Shown one piece after another: positions 40,767-59,287 of a stretch of 64,000 nucleotides of DNA. The DNA comes from Deinococcus detaillensis (GTDB lineage Bacteria; Deinococcota; Deinococci; Deinococcales; Deinococcaceae). Position numbers and translations under genes: made by a program. Location of the stretch: the NCBI RefSeq assembly GCF_007280555.1, contig NZ_VKDB01000003.1:62001-126000 (forward strand), read 5' to 3'. The notes below the pieces were generated by a model. It did no database searches, had not been told where the DNA came from, and saw only the letters and a list, made by a program, of their open reading frames with translations. Position 1 is the first letter of the stretch. Each line of letters begins with the position of its first letter.

Positions 40767-41096
40767 TTACAACGGCAAAACGTACACCACGCCGTCTTCC
40801 ACTTCAGTTTTGTAAATCTGCACCGGCTTGAGGGCGGGCAAGGTTTTGGCTTTGCCAGTCGCCAATTCGAATTTCCCGCCGTGCTTCTCGCAGGTGATCC
40901 GGCCATTGTCGACGTCGCCGCCGAGCAGCGGGTAATTTTGGTGGCTGCAATTGTTGCGCAGCGCGTAGTACTGGTTCTCGAAGTTGATGACCACCACGGA
41001 GTGGCTGCCCAGCGTCACTTCGGTCTGGCTGCCTTCGGGTAGGGCGTCCACCGCGCCGACTTCGATGCGGCTGGTTTGCGTTTGTGTCTCACTCAT
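40767..41096 (-). CDS. Rieske-type [2Fe-2S] protein
   Basis: A 109-aa soluble electron-transfer protein. Cluster ligands are Cys-x-His in [15 protein letters not shown] and Cys-x-x-His in [13 protein letters not shown], a complete CxH...CxxH set. Size and lack of a membrane helix fit ferredoxin subunits like those of NirD or dioxygenases; no oxygenase gene is adjacent. The -10 element TAAACT lies 6 nt before the ATG and includes the stop codon of the upstream epimerase gene. Confidence 0.92.
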   Translation of the reverse strand: MSETQTQTSRIEVGAVDALPEGSQTEVTLGSHSVVVINFENQYYALRNNCSHQNYPLLGGDVDNGRITCEKHGGKFELATGKAKTLPALKPVQIYKTEVEDGVVYVLPL

Positions 41097-41102
41097 GAAG
41101 GG

Positions 41103-41108
41103 AGTTTA
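41103..41108 (-). promoter_or_regulatory. -10 element of the Rieske gene
   Basis: TAAACT on the minus strand, 6 nt before the ATG at 41096. Its first three bases are the TAA stop of the epimerase gene. Confidence 0.55.
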
Positions 41109-42101
41109 GCGGGCGGCGTGTCCCTGCGCCCTGGCAAGCGCCACTAAGTCGCTGATGGCAGCAGGCCAGCTCGGAAAATCGAAAGTGAATCCAGCGTTCA
41201 GGAGTCTCTCCGGCACAGTCCAGCGGCTCTTGAGCAGCAACTCAGCTTCAGAATTCATCACCCGTGCGCCGAGTTTGATCAGCGCCGCCGTGGACGGGAT
41301 GCCCAGCGGCACGCCCCAAGCTTGGCGGTAGGCGGCCAAGAACTCACGGTTGGTCAGCGGCTGCGGCGCAGTGATGTTGAACGGCCCGGCTAACTCAGCC
41401 GCCGCAGGCGAGTCGCGCTCAATCAGAAACTCGACTGCCCGACAGAAATCCAGTTCGTGAATCCACGAAACGTACTGACCGCCGCCAGCCATCGCGCCCG
41501 CGCCGCCCAGCCGCACCACCAAGTCGGTCGTCTGCATCACGCCGCCCTCGCCCACGCCGTACACCATCGCCGTTCGAAGGGCCACCCGCCGAGTAGTTGG
41601 CAAGTCTTCTTCTTGCAGTGCCGCTTCCCAGCGCTTTCCCACGTCCACGCTGAAGCCCTCGCCAATCTCGCCGCTCGCCTCGGTCTGCGGTGTGTCGCGG
41701 GCGTCCCGGTAAAGGGTGCCGGTGCTGGAATTGAGCCATACTGGCGGCGGAGCGTCGGCCCGCTTGACCGCCCGGCCCAGTGCCCGCGTGCTGTCCATTC
41801 GGGAAGCATAAATATCGAGCATGTTCTGGGCAGTGTAGCGGCAATTCACCGTGCGCCCGGCCAGATTGACCAGGGCCGCCGCGCCGCTGATTTCGGCAGT
41901 CCATTCGCCCTGCCGCACGCCGTCCCAGCGCACCCAGCGGGCCGGTAAGTTGGCCGACGGCTTGGAGCGCGACAAAATGACCACCTCCCACCCCTGCGCC
42001 GCGAAGAAGCGGGTCAGCGCCCGGCCCAGAAAGCCTGACCCACCGGCGATGACCAGCCTCGGCGCTGAAGGATCTGACCGAATTCTGTCGGGCTGGCTCA
42101 T
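41106..42101 (-). CDS. TIGR01777-type NAD(P)-dependent sugar epimerase (SulA-like fold)
   Basis: A 331-aa SDR protein with the nucleotide motif LVIAGGSGFLGRALTRFF, the AALVNLAGRTVN core, VWLNSSTGTLY, and a C-terminal domain with VPLGIPSTAALIKLGARVM and LLKSRWTVPERLLNAGF, which is the DUF1731 tail of this family. The substrate is not known. The ATG at 42101 overlaps the stop of the upstream gene by 4 nt; it is the third gene of a chain of overlapping genes from 43959. Confidence 0.9.
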   Translation of the reverse strand: MSQPDRIRSDPSAPRLVIAGGSGFLGRALTRFFAAQGWEVVILSRSKPSANLPARWVRWDGVRQGEWTAEISGAAALVNLAGRTVNCRYTAQNMLDIYASRMDSTRALGRAVKRADAPPPVWLNSSTGTLYRDARDTPQTEASGEIGEGFSVDVGKRWEAALQEEDLPTTRRVALRTAMVYGVGEGGVMQTTDLVVRLGGAGAMAGGGQYVSWIHELDFCRAVEFLIERDSPAAAELAGPFNITAPQPLTNREFLAAYRQAWGVPLGIPSTAALIKLGARVMNSEAELLLKSRWTVPERLLNAGFTFDFPSWPAAISDLVALARAQGHAAR

Positions 42102-42943
42102 ACGCCGCACCCCGTCTCCAGCACTTTCCGGAGGCCCTGCGCGGGCGTCCACGTCCAAGCCGAGAGGGTAAAGCCCTCATAGTAAGACTCGGAAGTGATG
42201 ATCTCCATTGTGCCGTCGCCGTTGAGGTCGGCCACGCCTTCCAGGCTGTAACGGAGATTCAGGCGCGGCGCGTCAATATCGCTGGACGCCTTCAGCACGG
42301 CGTCCTCGCGCAGCACGGTGGTTTTCACCTTGCCACTTACCACGCTTCTGAGCAGCAGCAACGAGTAATCCCCCGCCGCCGCGTTGGGGGAAGGCACGGG
42401 GCGAGCCGCGTTGGAACCTTTGAAAAAGCTGGCTCCGAGAATGACTTCGTCCTTGCCGTCCCCGTCCAGATCGGCGCGGATCACCTGTTGCAGCTTGAGT
42501 TGCGGAGTGTTCAGTCCGCGCTTTTGCAACTCGGCTTTGATGACGCTCAGATACGCGCTGCCGCTCGTGGGCAGCACCGTGACGGAGCGCGGGCGTGCTT
42601 CGAGGTCGGCGCGGGTGGCGATCAGAGTCTGCTTGGCAATCCTTTTGGGCGCGAGGTTCACGGTAAAAAAGTCAGAGCACGGCCCGTCATACGAAACGGG
42701 GGAGCCGCCCACCGCGTCCACGCTCGGCCCTGCCAGCCCCTGCACCCGGTAACCCGTGTCGGCCTTGACTTTGGGCACGGCCTGCAGCGGGGAGAGCCAG
42801 CGCTGAGTGTCCCAGACGCCCAGCAGCGAAGCCGCGTCATCACCCGCAAAGGTCACCAGCACCGGGGCGGTGCCTTTGGCGGCCGCGTGGGCCACCGGCA
42901 GCAAGCTGAGCGCGGCCAGCCACACCACGCAGCGGACGGTCAC
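42098..42943 (-). CDS. Secreted protein with EF-hand/FG-GAP-like calcium motifs
   Basis: A 281-aa exported protein (signal peptide about 1-20, ending AHAA). Two DxDGDG-type loops are seen: [15 protein letters not shown] and [15 protein letters not shown], as in VCBS/FG-GAP repeats. Cys pair (CSDFF and terminal CGV) may form a disulphide. Function unknown. It overlaps the genes on both sides by 4 nt, so it is made with a cytosolic oxidoreductase and an epimerase, an odd mix. Confidence 0.75.
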   Translation of the reverse strand: MTVRCVVWLAALSLLPVAHAAAKGTAPVLVTFAGDDAASLLGVWDTQRWLSPLQAVPKVKADTGYRVQGLAGPSVDAVGGSPVSYDGPCSDFFTVNLAPKRIAKQTLIATRADLEARPRSVTVLPTSGSAYLSVIKAELQKRGLNTPQLKLQQVIRADLDGDGKDEVILGASFFKGSNAARPVPSPNAAAGDYSLLLLRSVVSGKVKTTVLREDAVLKASSDIDAPRLNLRYSLEGVADLNGDGTMEIITSESYYEGFTLSAWTWTPAQGLRKVLETGCGV

Positions 42944-43959
42944 AGCTCGGCGTCCAGCGTCACCCGCTGGCCTCTCCGCGCCGAGGCGAAGAGAGCGTCC
43001 AGCACGCGGGCCTGCTTCACGGCGTCTTCGGGCGGATAGAGCAGGGCTTCCTCGCCCCGCGCGGCCCGCTGAAAATGACTCACCATCAAGGTGTAGCCGT
43101 TGCTGGGCGCAAAGGTTTCTTCCCGCGTTTGTTCTCCCACCGTCACGCGCAGAATCAGCGGTTGGCGGTTGCTGGATTCAAACGGCTGCTCCATCTCCAA
43201 GCTGCCTGCCGTGCCGTAGAGCGCCAAACGCGGCGTGCCCTGCCAATCAAAAGCGCAATTGATACTTGCCAGCGCCCCACCTCCATTCAAATCTGGGTAG
43301 TCCATGACGCCCGAAATGCCCAGATCCACGCCCTGATCCGTCCAGCGGGCCTGCGCCGCCACGCTGCCCGGCTCGCCCAGCAGCAGGCGCATAAAATTGA
43401 CCGGATAGCAGCCCACGTCGTAGAGCGCTCCGCCGCCCATATCGGGCAGCCAGCGGAAGTCGCTGGGGTTGGTCATAAAAAAGCCGTAACTGCCCTGAAG
43501 CGATCTGAGTTCACCGAGTTCGCCGCTCCTGACGATCTCGCGGATGCGCGTTACGTGCGGCTGAAAGCGGTAAGCGAAGGCTTCCAGCGAGACGCGCCCT
43601 GTTTCCAGGGCAACTTGCGCGAGCTGCTGGGCTTCTTTGGCGTTCAGGCTCAGCGGCTTTTCAGTCAGGACGTGCTTGCCTGCCCGCATGGCGGCGGCGC
43701 TCCAGGGCCAGTGCAGATCGTTGGGCAGCGGATTATAAACCGCGTCCAGCTCGGCTTCCACCACCTCCTGATACGTCCCGATGCGGGGAATGTTCCACTC
43801 GGCAGCAAAGTCGCGGGCGTGCTCGGAAGCAGGGTCGCGCACGCCGACGATTTCCACCGTGCCGCCGCTTTCACGAATAGCCGGAATCAGGGCGCGGGCG
43901 ATGCGGGCCGCTCCGAACAGGCCCCAGCGTAGGCCGGGGGCTTGGGTGAAGTGGGTCAT
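42940..43959 (-). CDS. Gfo/Idh/MocA-family oxidoreductase
   Basis: A 339-aa NAD(P)-dependent dehydrogenase. The Rossmann motif is [16 protein letters not shown], the conserved dinucleotide/substrate region is [13 protein letters not shown] and [16 protein letters not shown] (EKP motif), with [16 protein letters not shown] in the C-terminal domain. Substrates of this family are sugars, inositols or related polyols; the exact one is unknown. It is the first gene of the overlapping chain, with TACACT 5 nt before the ATG. Confidence 0.92.
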   Translation of the reverse strand: MTHFTQAPGLRWGLFGAARIARALIPAIRESGGTVEIVGVRDPASEHARDFAAEWNIPRIGTYQEVVEAELDAVYNPLPNDLHWPWSAAAMRAGKHVLTEKPLSLNAKEAQQLAQVALETGRVSLEAFAYRFQPHVTRIREIVRSGELGELRSLQGSYGFFMTNPSDFRWLPDMGGGALYDVGCYPVNFMRLLLGEPGSVAAQARWTDQGVDLGISGVMDYPDLNGGGALASINCAFDWQGTPRLALYGTAGSLEMEQPFESSNRQPLILRVTVGEQTREETFAPSNGYTLMVSHFQRAARGEEALLYPPEDAVKQARVLDALFASARRGQRVTLDAEL

Positions 43960-43964
43960 GTCTG

Positions 43965-43970
43965 AGTGTA
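43965..43970 (-). promoter_or_regulatory. -10 element of the Gfo/Idh/MocA chain
   Basis: TACACT on the minus strand, 5 nt before the ATG at 43959. Confidence 0.5.
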
Positions 43971-44054
43971 AGCATTCTGCCCGGCTTGCCGCCCGCTGGT
44001 AAAGGCTTGGAGAAGGCGCTCACGTCTGCGGCACTGAACTTGGGTTTCCTGCGC

Positions 44055-44060
44055 TAAACT
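44055..44060 (+). promoter_or_regulatory. -10 element of the GMC oxidoreductase gene
   Basis: TAAACT, 8 nt before the ATG at 44069. Confidence 0.6.
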
Positions 44061-44068
44061 CAGCCCAA

Positions 44069-45661
44069 ATGCAACCTGATTTCGTGATCGTGGGCGCGGG
44101 TTCCGGCGGCTGTGTGCTGGCACGGCGACTCCTAGACGCTGGCGCAAGCGTGCTGCTCTTAGAAGCGGGCGGCCACGACAACCACCCCTTTATCCGCGCT
44201 CCCGCCGCCTTCCCGCGCTTATTCAAGACCCGGTTTGATTGGAACTTTCACACCGCTCCGCAAACTCATCTGCAAAACCGCCGCTTGTACTGGCCACGCG
44301 GCAAAGTGCTGGGCGGCAGCAGCGCCATCAACGCCACTATTTATATTCGCGGCTCGCAGCAAGATTTTGACGGCTGGAGCGGCCCCGCTGGACACCACAC
44401 GCCCGGCTGGGGCGATGGCTGGCGCTGGGCCGACGTGCTGCCGTTCTACAAATCGCTGGAGAAGTTTCGGGGCGAGGAAAGCGAGACGCGCAGTCAGGGC
44501 GGCGTCCTCCACGTGGGCGAGCGGGCCGCCTCACACGCTCTCTCGCACGCGTTCGTCCGCTCGGCGGCGCGGGTGCTGGACATTCCGGTGAGCCAGAGTT
44601 TCAACGACGGCCAGCACCTCGGCGCGGGCCTCTACGAGTCCAACCACCTGAGGGGCGTGCGGCAGTCGGCGTATCAAGCCTTCCTCGCTTCTCAGCGGGC
44701 CAATCCTCGCCTGACCGTACTGACCGGGGCGAGGATGCTCTCGCTGCTGTGGGAGGGGAGGCGGGTCGTCGGCGTCCGGTTCGGGTATGAGAGCCAAGTC
44801 AAAGACGTGCGCGGCGGCGGCGTCATCTTGGCGGCGGGTACGGTGCAAACCCCGCAACTGCTGATGCTGTCGGGCATCGGGCCGGGAGCTGAATTAAAGA
44901 AGCACGGCATTGAAGTGAGGGTCGAGTCGCCGGGAGTGGGCCAGAACTTACAAGACCACCTCGCCGTGCCGGTCATCTTCAGGTCAAACGCGCCGAGCTT
45001 GGACGCTGCCAAAGACTTGCCTGCGCTGGCCGAGTGGGCGCTGAAGCGCAGCGGCCCGCTGAGCAGCAACGTGGCTGAGGCAGGCGCGTTCGCCCACGCC
45101 CGCGCCGGGTTGCCGCGCAGCAGCCCACCCGACTTGCAGTACCACTTCGGCCCGGCTTACTTCCGCGAGCACGGCTTTCAGAAAGTGGAGGGCAATCACT
45201 TCTCGGTTGGCCCGGTGCTGGTGGACGTTCACAGCCGGGGCCACGTCACCCTGCACAGCGCCGATCCTGCCGCTGCGCCGATCATTGATCCCTGTTACCT
45301 CAGCGACGAACGCGATGCTCAGAGCTTGCTGGCGGGCGTGCGGCTGGCCCGCCAGATCGCTGCCGAGTCGCCGCTGGCCGATTTCAATGTGGGCGAAAGT
45401 CTGCCCGGCGCACAGGCCCAGACCGACGCCGAGCTGCTCGCTCACATTCAGCGCGAAGCCGAAACCCTCTATCACCCGGTCGGCACGGCGGCGATGGGCG
45501 ACGGCGAGGACGCGGTGGTTGACCGCTGCTTGGCCGTACGCGGTGTACAGGGGCTGTGGGTGGCCGACGCCAGCGTCATGCCGCGCATCACCCACGCCAA
45601 CACCAACGCCACCGCCATGATGATTGGAGCGCGGGCGGCGGCGTTTTTGGTGGAGAGCTAA
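44069..45661 (+). CDS. GMC-family FAD-dependent oxidoreductase (choline/alcohol dehydrogenase-like)
   Basis: A 530-aa flavoenzyme. The ADP-binding fold is FVIVGAGSGGCVLARRLLDAG, followed by signature 1 WPRGKVLGGSSAINATIYIRG and signature 2 GTVQTPQLLMLSGIGPGAEL. Near the C-terminus the catalytic pair is His in YHPVGTAAMG and Asn in HANTNATAMMIG. Closest overall plan is choline dehydrogenase or polyethylene-glycol/alcohol dehydrogenase; no betaine aldehyde dehydrogenase lies nearby, so choline as substrate is unproven. Confidence 0.92.
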   Translation: MQPDFVIVGAGSGGCVLARRLLDAGASVLLLEAGGHDNHPFIRAPAAFPRLFKTRFDWNFHTAPQTHLQNRRLYWPRGKVLGGSSAINATIYIRGSQQDFDGWSGPAGHHTPGWGDGWRWADVLPFYKSLEKFRGEESETRSQGGVLHVGERAASHALSHAFVRSAARVLDIPVSQSFNDGQHLGAGLYESNHLRGVRQSAYQAFLASQRANPRLTVLTGARMLSLLWEGRRVVGVRFGYESQVKDVRGGGVILAAGTVQTPQLLMLSGIGPGAELKKHGIEVRVESPGVGQNLQDHLAVPVIFRSNAPSLDAAKDLPALAEWALKRSGPLSSNVAEAGAFAHARAGLPRSSPPDLQYHFGPAYFREHGFQKVEGNHFSVGPVLVDVHSRGHVTLHSADPAAAPIIDPCYLSDERDAQSLLAGVRLARQIAAESPLADFNVGESLPGAQAQTDAELLAHIQREAETLYHPVGTAAMGDGEDAVVDRCLAVRGVQGLWVADASVMPRITHANTNATAMMIGARAAAFLVES

Positions 45662-45678
45662 GTGCTATTGGGTCAAAT

Positions 45679-46776
45679 TTACTGTGCCAACGTCCGCTTG
45701 AGCAGAGTCACGGGCACCTGCACTTCTTTTTTGTTGCGCCAGACGGTCAGGGTCACGATCTGGCCGGGGCGCTTGGTGGCCACCCGCCGCACCACGTCGT
45801 AAGAATTTTTGATTCGCACGCCGTCCACCGCCACGACCACGTCGCCCAGCGGCGCGAGCAGTTGGCCTTCGTTGTTCTTGAGGCTGCCGCGCAGACCCGA
45901 CCTCGCGCCCGCCGAACCCGCCGGAACTTCGTTGACCAGTGCGCCGTTGCTGCTGCTCAGGCCCGCCAGTTGCCGCAGGGCCGGGTCGAGGTCGCCGAGG
46001 TTTTGTAAACTCACGCCCAGAGTGCCGCGCTGCGACACGCCCACCGTCTCTAAGTCGGTCAGCGACTGCTTGACGATATTGGCCGGAATCACCACGCCGA
46101 TGATGCCCGGCACCAACTGACTGGGCGCGGCGTTGGCGTCGGCCACGCCCACCACTGCGCCGCGCGAATCCAGCACAGGGCCGCCGGAATTGCCGCCCTG
46201 AATCATGGCGGTGGTCAGCATGTATTCCCCGACCTCGCCGCCGAGCTGATCGTCACGCGGCACATCCGAGCTGGACTTCGAATACGCTCCGGTTGAAATG
46301 AAGTTTTGGTACTTGAGCGGCGAGCCGATGGCGATGAACTTTTGCCCCAAAACGAGGCGGCTGCTGTCTCCGAAGCTCAGGAGTTTGGGCGCACTGACCC
46401 CCGATACCCGCAGCACGGCGATGTCGATTCCCGGATCGCTGCCCACCACTTTGGCTGGAACGCTGCGCCCATCGCTCAAGGTCACGCTCAAGCTTTCCTG
46501 ATCTTTGATGACGTGGTAATTGGTGACGATCAAGTTGGCTTTATAAAAAAACCCGCTGCCGGTTTCGTTGGGGTTGTCGCCCTGCTGGAGGGCGTCGGCG
46601 CGAATCCGCACATTGACCTGCACGGTGGCCGGCAGGGCGCTGCGCGTCACTTCTACGGTGTTGATCTCGTCGGACGTCACCAGCGGGCGCTGCGCCGTGA
46701 CGCTGCCGGTGACATAAGCGCAGGCCAGCGCCGCGCCCAGCAAGACGCCGATGCCCAGCCCCCGCTGCCAGTTCAC
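45679..46776 (-). CDS. Membrane-anchored or exported HtrA/DegP-like serine protease
   Basis: A 365-aa product with an N-terminal hydrophobic segment (about 5-27) that is either signal or anchor. The protease domain (about 40-245) has His in LIVTNYHVIKD, Asp in DPGIDIAVLRV and Ser in IQGGNSGGPVLD. The PDZ domain (about 250-350) has GTLGVSLQNLG and LGDVVVAVDGVRIKNSYDV. It probably performs quality control outside the inner membrane. Its ATG overlaps the stop of the cysteine-less FmdB-like gene by 4 nt. Confidence 0.92.
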   Translation of the reverse strand: MNWQRGLGIGVLLGAALACAYVTGSVTAQRPLVTSDEINTVEVTRSALPATVQVNVRIRADALQQGDNPNETGSGFFYKANLIVTNYHVIKDQESLSVTLSDGRSVPAKVVGSDPGIDIAVLRVSGVSAPKLLSFGDSSRLVLGQKFIAIGSPLKYQNFISTGAYSKSSSDVPRDDQLGGEVGEYMLTTAMIQGGNSGGPVLDSRGAVVGVADANAAPSQLVPGIIGVVIPANIVKQSLTDLETVGVSQRGTLGVSLQNLGDLDPALRQLAGLSSSNGALVNEVPAGSAGARSGLRGSLKNNEGQLLAPLGDVVVAVDGVRIKNSYDVVRRVATKRPGQIVTLTVWRNKKEVQVPVTLLKRTLAQ

Positions 46777-47171
46777 TGGCCCGAGCCGCCCGAACTGCTT
46801 GAAGCCGTTGCCGCGCTTTTGGCTGAGCTGGCCGCGCTGCTCTTGTCGGCGGCTTTGGGCGCTTCGGTTTTGGGCGAGCTTGCCGCTGCGCTCTCAGACG
46901 AACTGGCCGAGTCTGCGCTCTTGCTGCCCTCGGTGTTGCTGCTCTCCGCTTTGCCGCTGTCCGGGGCGCTGCTCGCCGTGCTGGTTTTGCCTGATGAGCG
47001 CGAATCGTTGGCATAAAAGCCACTGCCCTTGAAGGCAATCGCTGGGGCCGACACCAGCCGCTTGACCGGCTCGCCGGTTTCGGGGTGCAGCGTGAGCGCG
47101 TCGTCTTTCATGCTCTGTTTGACTTCAAAGGTCTGGTTGGTGATCAGATTGCGGTAAACATACGTTGGCAT
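46773..47171 (-). CDS. FmdB-like protein without its zinc ribbon, with Ser-rich tail
   Basis: A 132-aa protein. Residues 1-58 follow the FmdB/regulatory zinc-ribbon family closely: MPTYVYRNLITNQTFEVKQS, RLVSAPAIAFKGSGFYANDS. Every position where the family has CxxC is replaced (Asn8, Thr11 and the ALTLHPETGEP stretch), and the whole protein has no cysteine. Residues about 60-132 are a low-complexity Ser/Ala/Lys tail. The ATG at 47171 is preferred; the frame extends nine codons. It is first of a two-gene unit with an HtrA-type protease. It cannot bind zinc in the usual way; function unknown. Confidence 0.8.
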   Translation of the reverse strand: MPTYVYRNLITNQTFEVKQSMKDDALTLHPETGEPVKRLVSAPAIAFKGSGFYANDSRSSGKTSTASSAPDSGKAESSNTEGSKSADSASSSESAAASSPKTEAPKAADKSSAASSAKSAATASSSSGGSGQ

Positions 47172-47404
47172 AACTTTTTCGCGCCTCCAGCGCCACATCT
47201 TAGCAATACTCAGCCTAGCGCAGTCGTGAGCCTAGCAGAGCGCGGCAAAGCAAAAGGAGCAAGTGGCCTGCTCAGCCGTCGACCGTTTGAGATGAGCCAC
47301 TGAACCGAGGTGAGTAAGTTACTCATAACACTCCTCATCGGGGTGCTAAACTGATCCTGCTACCAAGTGGTTTGGCAGTTCTTTATCTCTTTACGTCTTT
47401 AGGG

Positions 47405-47620
47405 AAGCGCAAGATCCCGCTCAGCATGGCCACGAACACGGGCAGCGGCGGGGGAACGAGGCGGGAGTCATCGAAAAGGCCCGAGATCAAAATGATCGAG
47501 GCCCGATTCTGCGGATGCTCTCAGGGTTGATCGCCGAACCCTCCCGGCCCTGCTCACGCGGGGTAAACGTCCACTGAAAAGCCCGCCGAGAAGCGGAGAC
47601 AAGGTGGCGTATGGCAGATC
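47405..47620 (+). ncRNA. glmS ribozyme (GlcN6P-responsive self-cleaving riboswitch)
   Basis: The leader of glmS carries the ribozyme pattern. The cleavage region is AA|GCGC with the scissile bond expected between 47406 and 47407. The conserved core strand AACGAGGCGGGAGTCATCGA (47454-47473) and the partner TTCTGCGGATGC (about 47505) match the glmS core (GACGAGG...ATCGA...CGGCGGATGCC). An extra hairpin is inserted between them (GGCCCGAGATC with GATCGAGGCCC). AGGGTT/AACCCT next forms a P3-like stem and GGGGTAAAC follows. It ends about 60 nt before the glmS ATG. In Firmicutes GlcN6P triggers cleavage and mRNA decay, giving feedback control. End coordinate is approximate. Confidence 0.8.
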
Positions 47621-47680
47621 AAATCAATGCCCGCTGACACGGTGACTTGATCACGGTGTTCAGGACGGGCCGGAGTCTTT

Positions 47681-49522
<1,842 letters not shown>

Positions 49523-49646
49523 TTAAAGGGCGTGTGAAGTCAGGGGGGCTCTTTTTTTGAAGTGCCGCCAAGGTCTCGGCGCTATGGTAAAGGCGTCTAG
49601 CTCGGTGCCCCTTTCCTTCTTCCCACGCCAGCGACTCAGGAGCAAT

Positions 49647-50651
49647 ATGACGCAAAACCAGACCACACAAAATCAGCCCAGCAAGCTTGAGCAACTCAAA
49701 GCCATGACCGTCATCGTTGCCGACACCGGCGATATCGAGGCCATCAAAAAGTACCAGCCGCAAGATTGTACCACCAACCCCTCGCTGATTCTCAAAGCCT
49801 CGCAGCTTGAGGGTTATCAAGGGCTGATGCAGGAAGCTAAGGGCTGGGTCAAGTCCGGCGAAAGTGCCGATGATGTCATCGACAAACTGACCGTGAGCAT
49901 CGGCACCGAGCTGACCAAGATCGTGCCCGGCTACGTCTCCACCGAAGTGGACGCCCGATTGTCGTTCGACAAGGACGCCGCTCTGGCCCGCGCCCGCCAT
50001 CTGATCAGGCTCTACGAGGACAACGGCGTAGGCCGCGAGCGCATCCTGATCAAGCTGGCTTCGACTTGGGAAGGCATTCAGGCTGCCGAGATCCTCAAGA
50101 AAGAAGATATCCGCTGCAACATGACGCTGATCTTCGGCTTAGAGCAGGCCATCGCCTGCGCCCAAGCCGGAGCTTACCTGATCTCGCCGTTCGTGGGGCG
50201 CATCACCGACTGGTACAAGAAGTCGACTGGAACCAAGGATTACCCGATTGATCAGGATCCCGGCATCCAGTCGGTCAAGGCCATCTACAAGCATTTCAAA
50301 GAGCACGGTTACGAGACCATCATCATGGGCGCGTCGTTCAGAAGTGCTGCTCAAGTCGAAGCGCTGGCCGGCTGTGACCGCCTGACCGTCAGCCCACAGC
50401 TCCTCGGCGAACTGGCCGAAGACCACTGCAAGCTCGAGCGCCAGCTCACGCCCAGCGGCGGTAAAAGCAGCGACACCCCCGTCACCGAAGCCGATTACCG
50501 ATGGAGCCTCGCCGAAGACGCGATGGCGGGCGAGAAGCTCAACGAGGGCATCCGGATGTTCCATCTCGACACCCAGAAACTTAAAGACCTGCTGACCGGC
50601 GGCCAAGCTGAGTCGGCAGGCAAGCAGCCGGTGGCCAAGACCGGAGCGTAA
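49647..50651 (+). CDS. tal: Transaldolase (type 1)
   Basis: Transfers dihydroxyacetone units in the non-oxidative pentose-phosphate pathway. The 334-aa product has VIVADTGDIEAIKKYQPQDC, TTNPSLILKA, the Schiff-base lysine in RILIKLASTWEG, and ISPFVGRITDWYKKSTG. The size and sequence match TalA/TalB. CAGGAGC provides a Shine-Dalgarno before the ATG at 49647; the frame is open to 49557. The C-terminal tail after GGQAES is variable. It is followed by a hairpin and the rpoB promoter. Confidence 0.95.
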   Translation: MTQNQTTQNQPSKLEQLKAMTVIVADTGDIEAIKKYQPQDCTTNPSLILKASQLEGYQGLMQEAKGWVKSGESADDVIDKLTVSIGTELTKIVPGYVSTEVDARLSFDKDAALARARHLIRLYEDNGVGRERILIKLASTWEGIQAAEILKKEDIRCNMTLIFGLEQAIACAQAGAYLISPFVGRITDWYKKSTGTKDYPIDQDPGIQSVKAIYKHFKEHGYETIIMGASFRSAAQVEALAGCDRLTVSPQLLGELAEDHCKLERQLTPSGGKSSDTPVTEADYRWSLAEDAMAGEKLNEGIRMFHLDTQKLKDLLTGGQAESAGKQPVAKTGA

Positions 50652-50666
50652 GTTCCCACTTGCTCA

Positions 50667-50703
50667 GCCAGCCGCGTACTTGACCGATGAGTACGCGGCT
50701 GGC
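50667..50703 (+). terminator. Hairpin after transaldolase
   Basis: A perfect 14-bp stem, GCCAGCCGCGTACT with AGTACGCGGCTGGC, and a 9-nt loop. No T-run follows; TTGACA of the next promoter starts 3 nt later. Confidence 0.6.
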
Positions 50704-50706
50704 CCC

Positions 50707-50736
50707 TTGACAGGTTGCCCGCCCGCCTGTTAGAAT
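50707..50736 (+). promoter_or_regulatory. Sigma-70-type promoter of rpoBC
   Basis: TTGACA (50707-50712), 18-nt spacer, TAGAAT (50731-50736). It is the best -35/-10 pair in the window. The mRNA would carry a leader of about 210 nt before rpoB, in contrast to the many leaderless genes. Confidence 0.8.
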
Positions 50737-50953
50737 GACTGGCTGCTAGTCATGATGGGCTGGTTTAGGGGAGCTGTTTTGAGTGAGGCACTCCACAATT
50801 AAGGGTTTAGTTTACTGGAGAGAAGGCACGCGCCTTGTCTCCCCGCGCCGTGTTTAGGGCCGCCTGAAGGCCCACACAGCGCCGATGTGATCCCTTTTCC
50901 TTTCCGCTTCTCCTTGCCCTGCTGTTACCCAGAGGGCCACCCGTGAGGTTGGC
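50737..50953 (+). other. rpoB leader region
   Basis: About 210 nt with no ORF I can support. A GC-rich stretch around 50826-50885 may fold, but I see no known riboswitch or L10-type leader in it. AGGTTGGC near 50945 is the only Shine-Dalgarno-like sequence before the ATG. Confidence 0.4.
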
Positions 50954-54397
<3,444 letters not shown>

Positions 54398-54554
54398 ACC
54401 CCCTCCGCTGCGCGGCTCTACGAGTCCCGCCCCTCTCCACAAGTACCAGTAAGGGGGCGAAAGCGCGGCGGAACAGCCCACTTGGGTCAAGTTTCCCTTT
54501 TAAGGGCAGAGGAGTTTCCTTTGCCCCCACCCCTTCTCTCAAGGAGCAACCATC

Positions 54555-59189
<4,635 letters not shown>

Positions 59190-59214
59190 GTTTTTAAACC
59201 GTAAGCCTCACGCT

Positions 59215-59250
59215 AGAGCCCCCGCCCTGAACATGGGTGGGGGCTTTTTT
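59215..59250 (+). terminator. Terminator of the rpoBC operon
   Basis: AGCCCCCGCCC pairs with GGGTGGGGGCT around a 7-nt loop, then T6. Confidence 0.9.
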
Positions 59251-59287
59251 GGGTTGGGTGGGTGAAGTGGGAGGCTGAGCAATCCTC

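Noticed and set aside
49557..49590. TTGAAG ... TATGGT as a promoter for transaldolase
   Set aside because: The 20-nt spacer is too long for a convincing sigma-70 promoter, so it was left out of the feature list.
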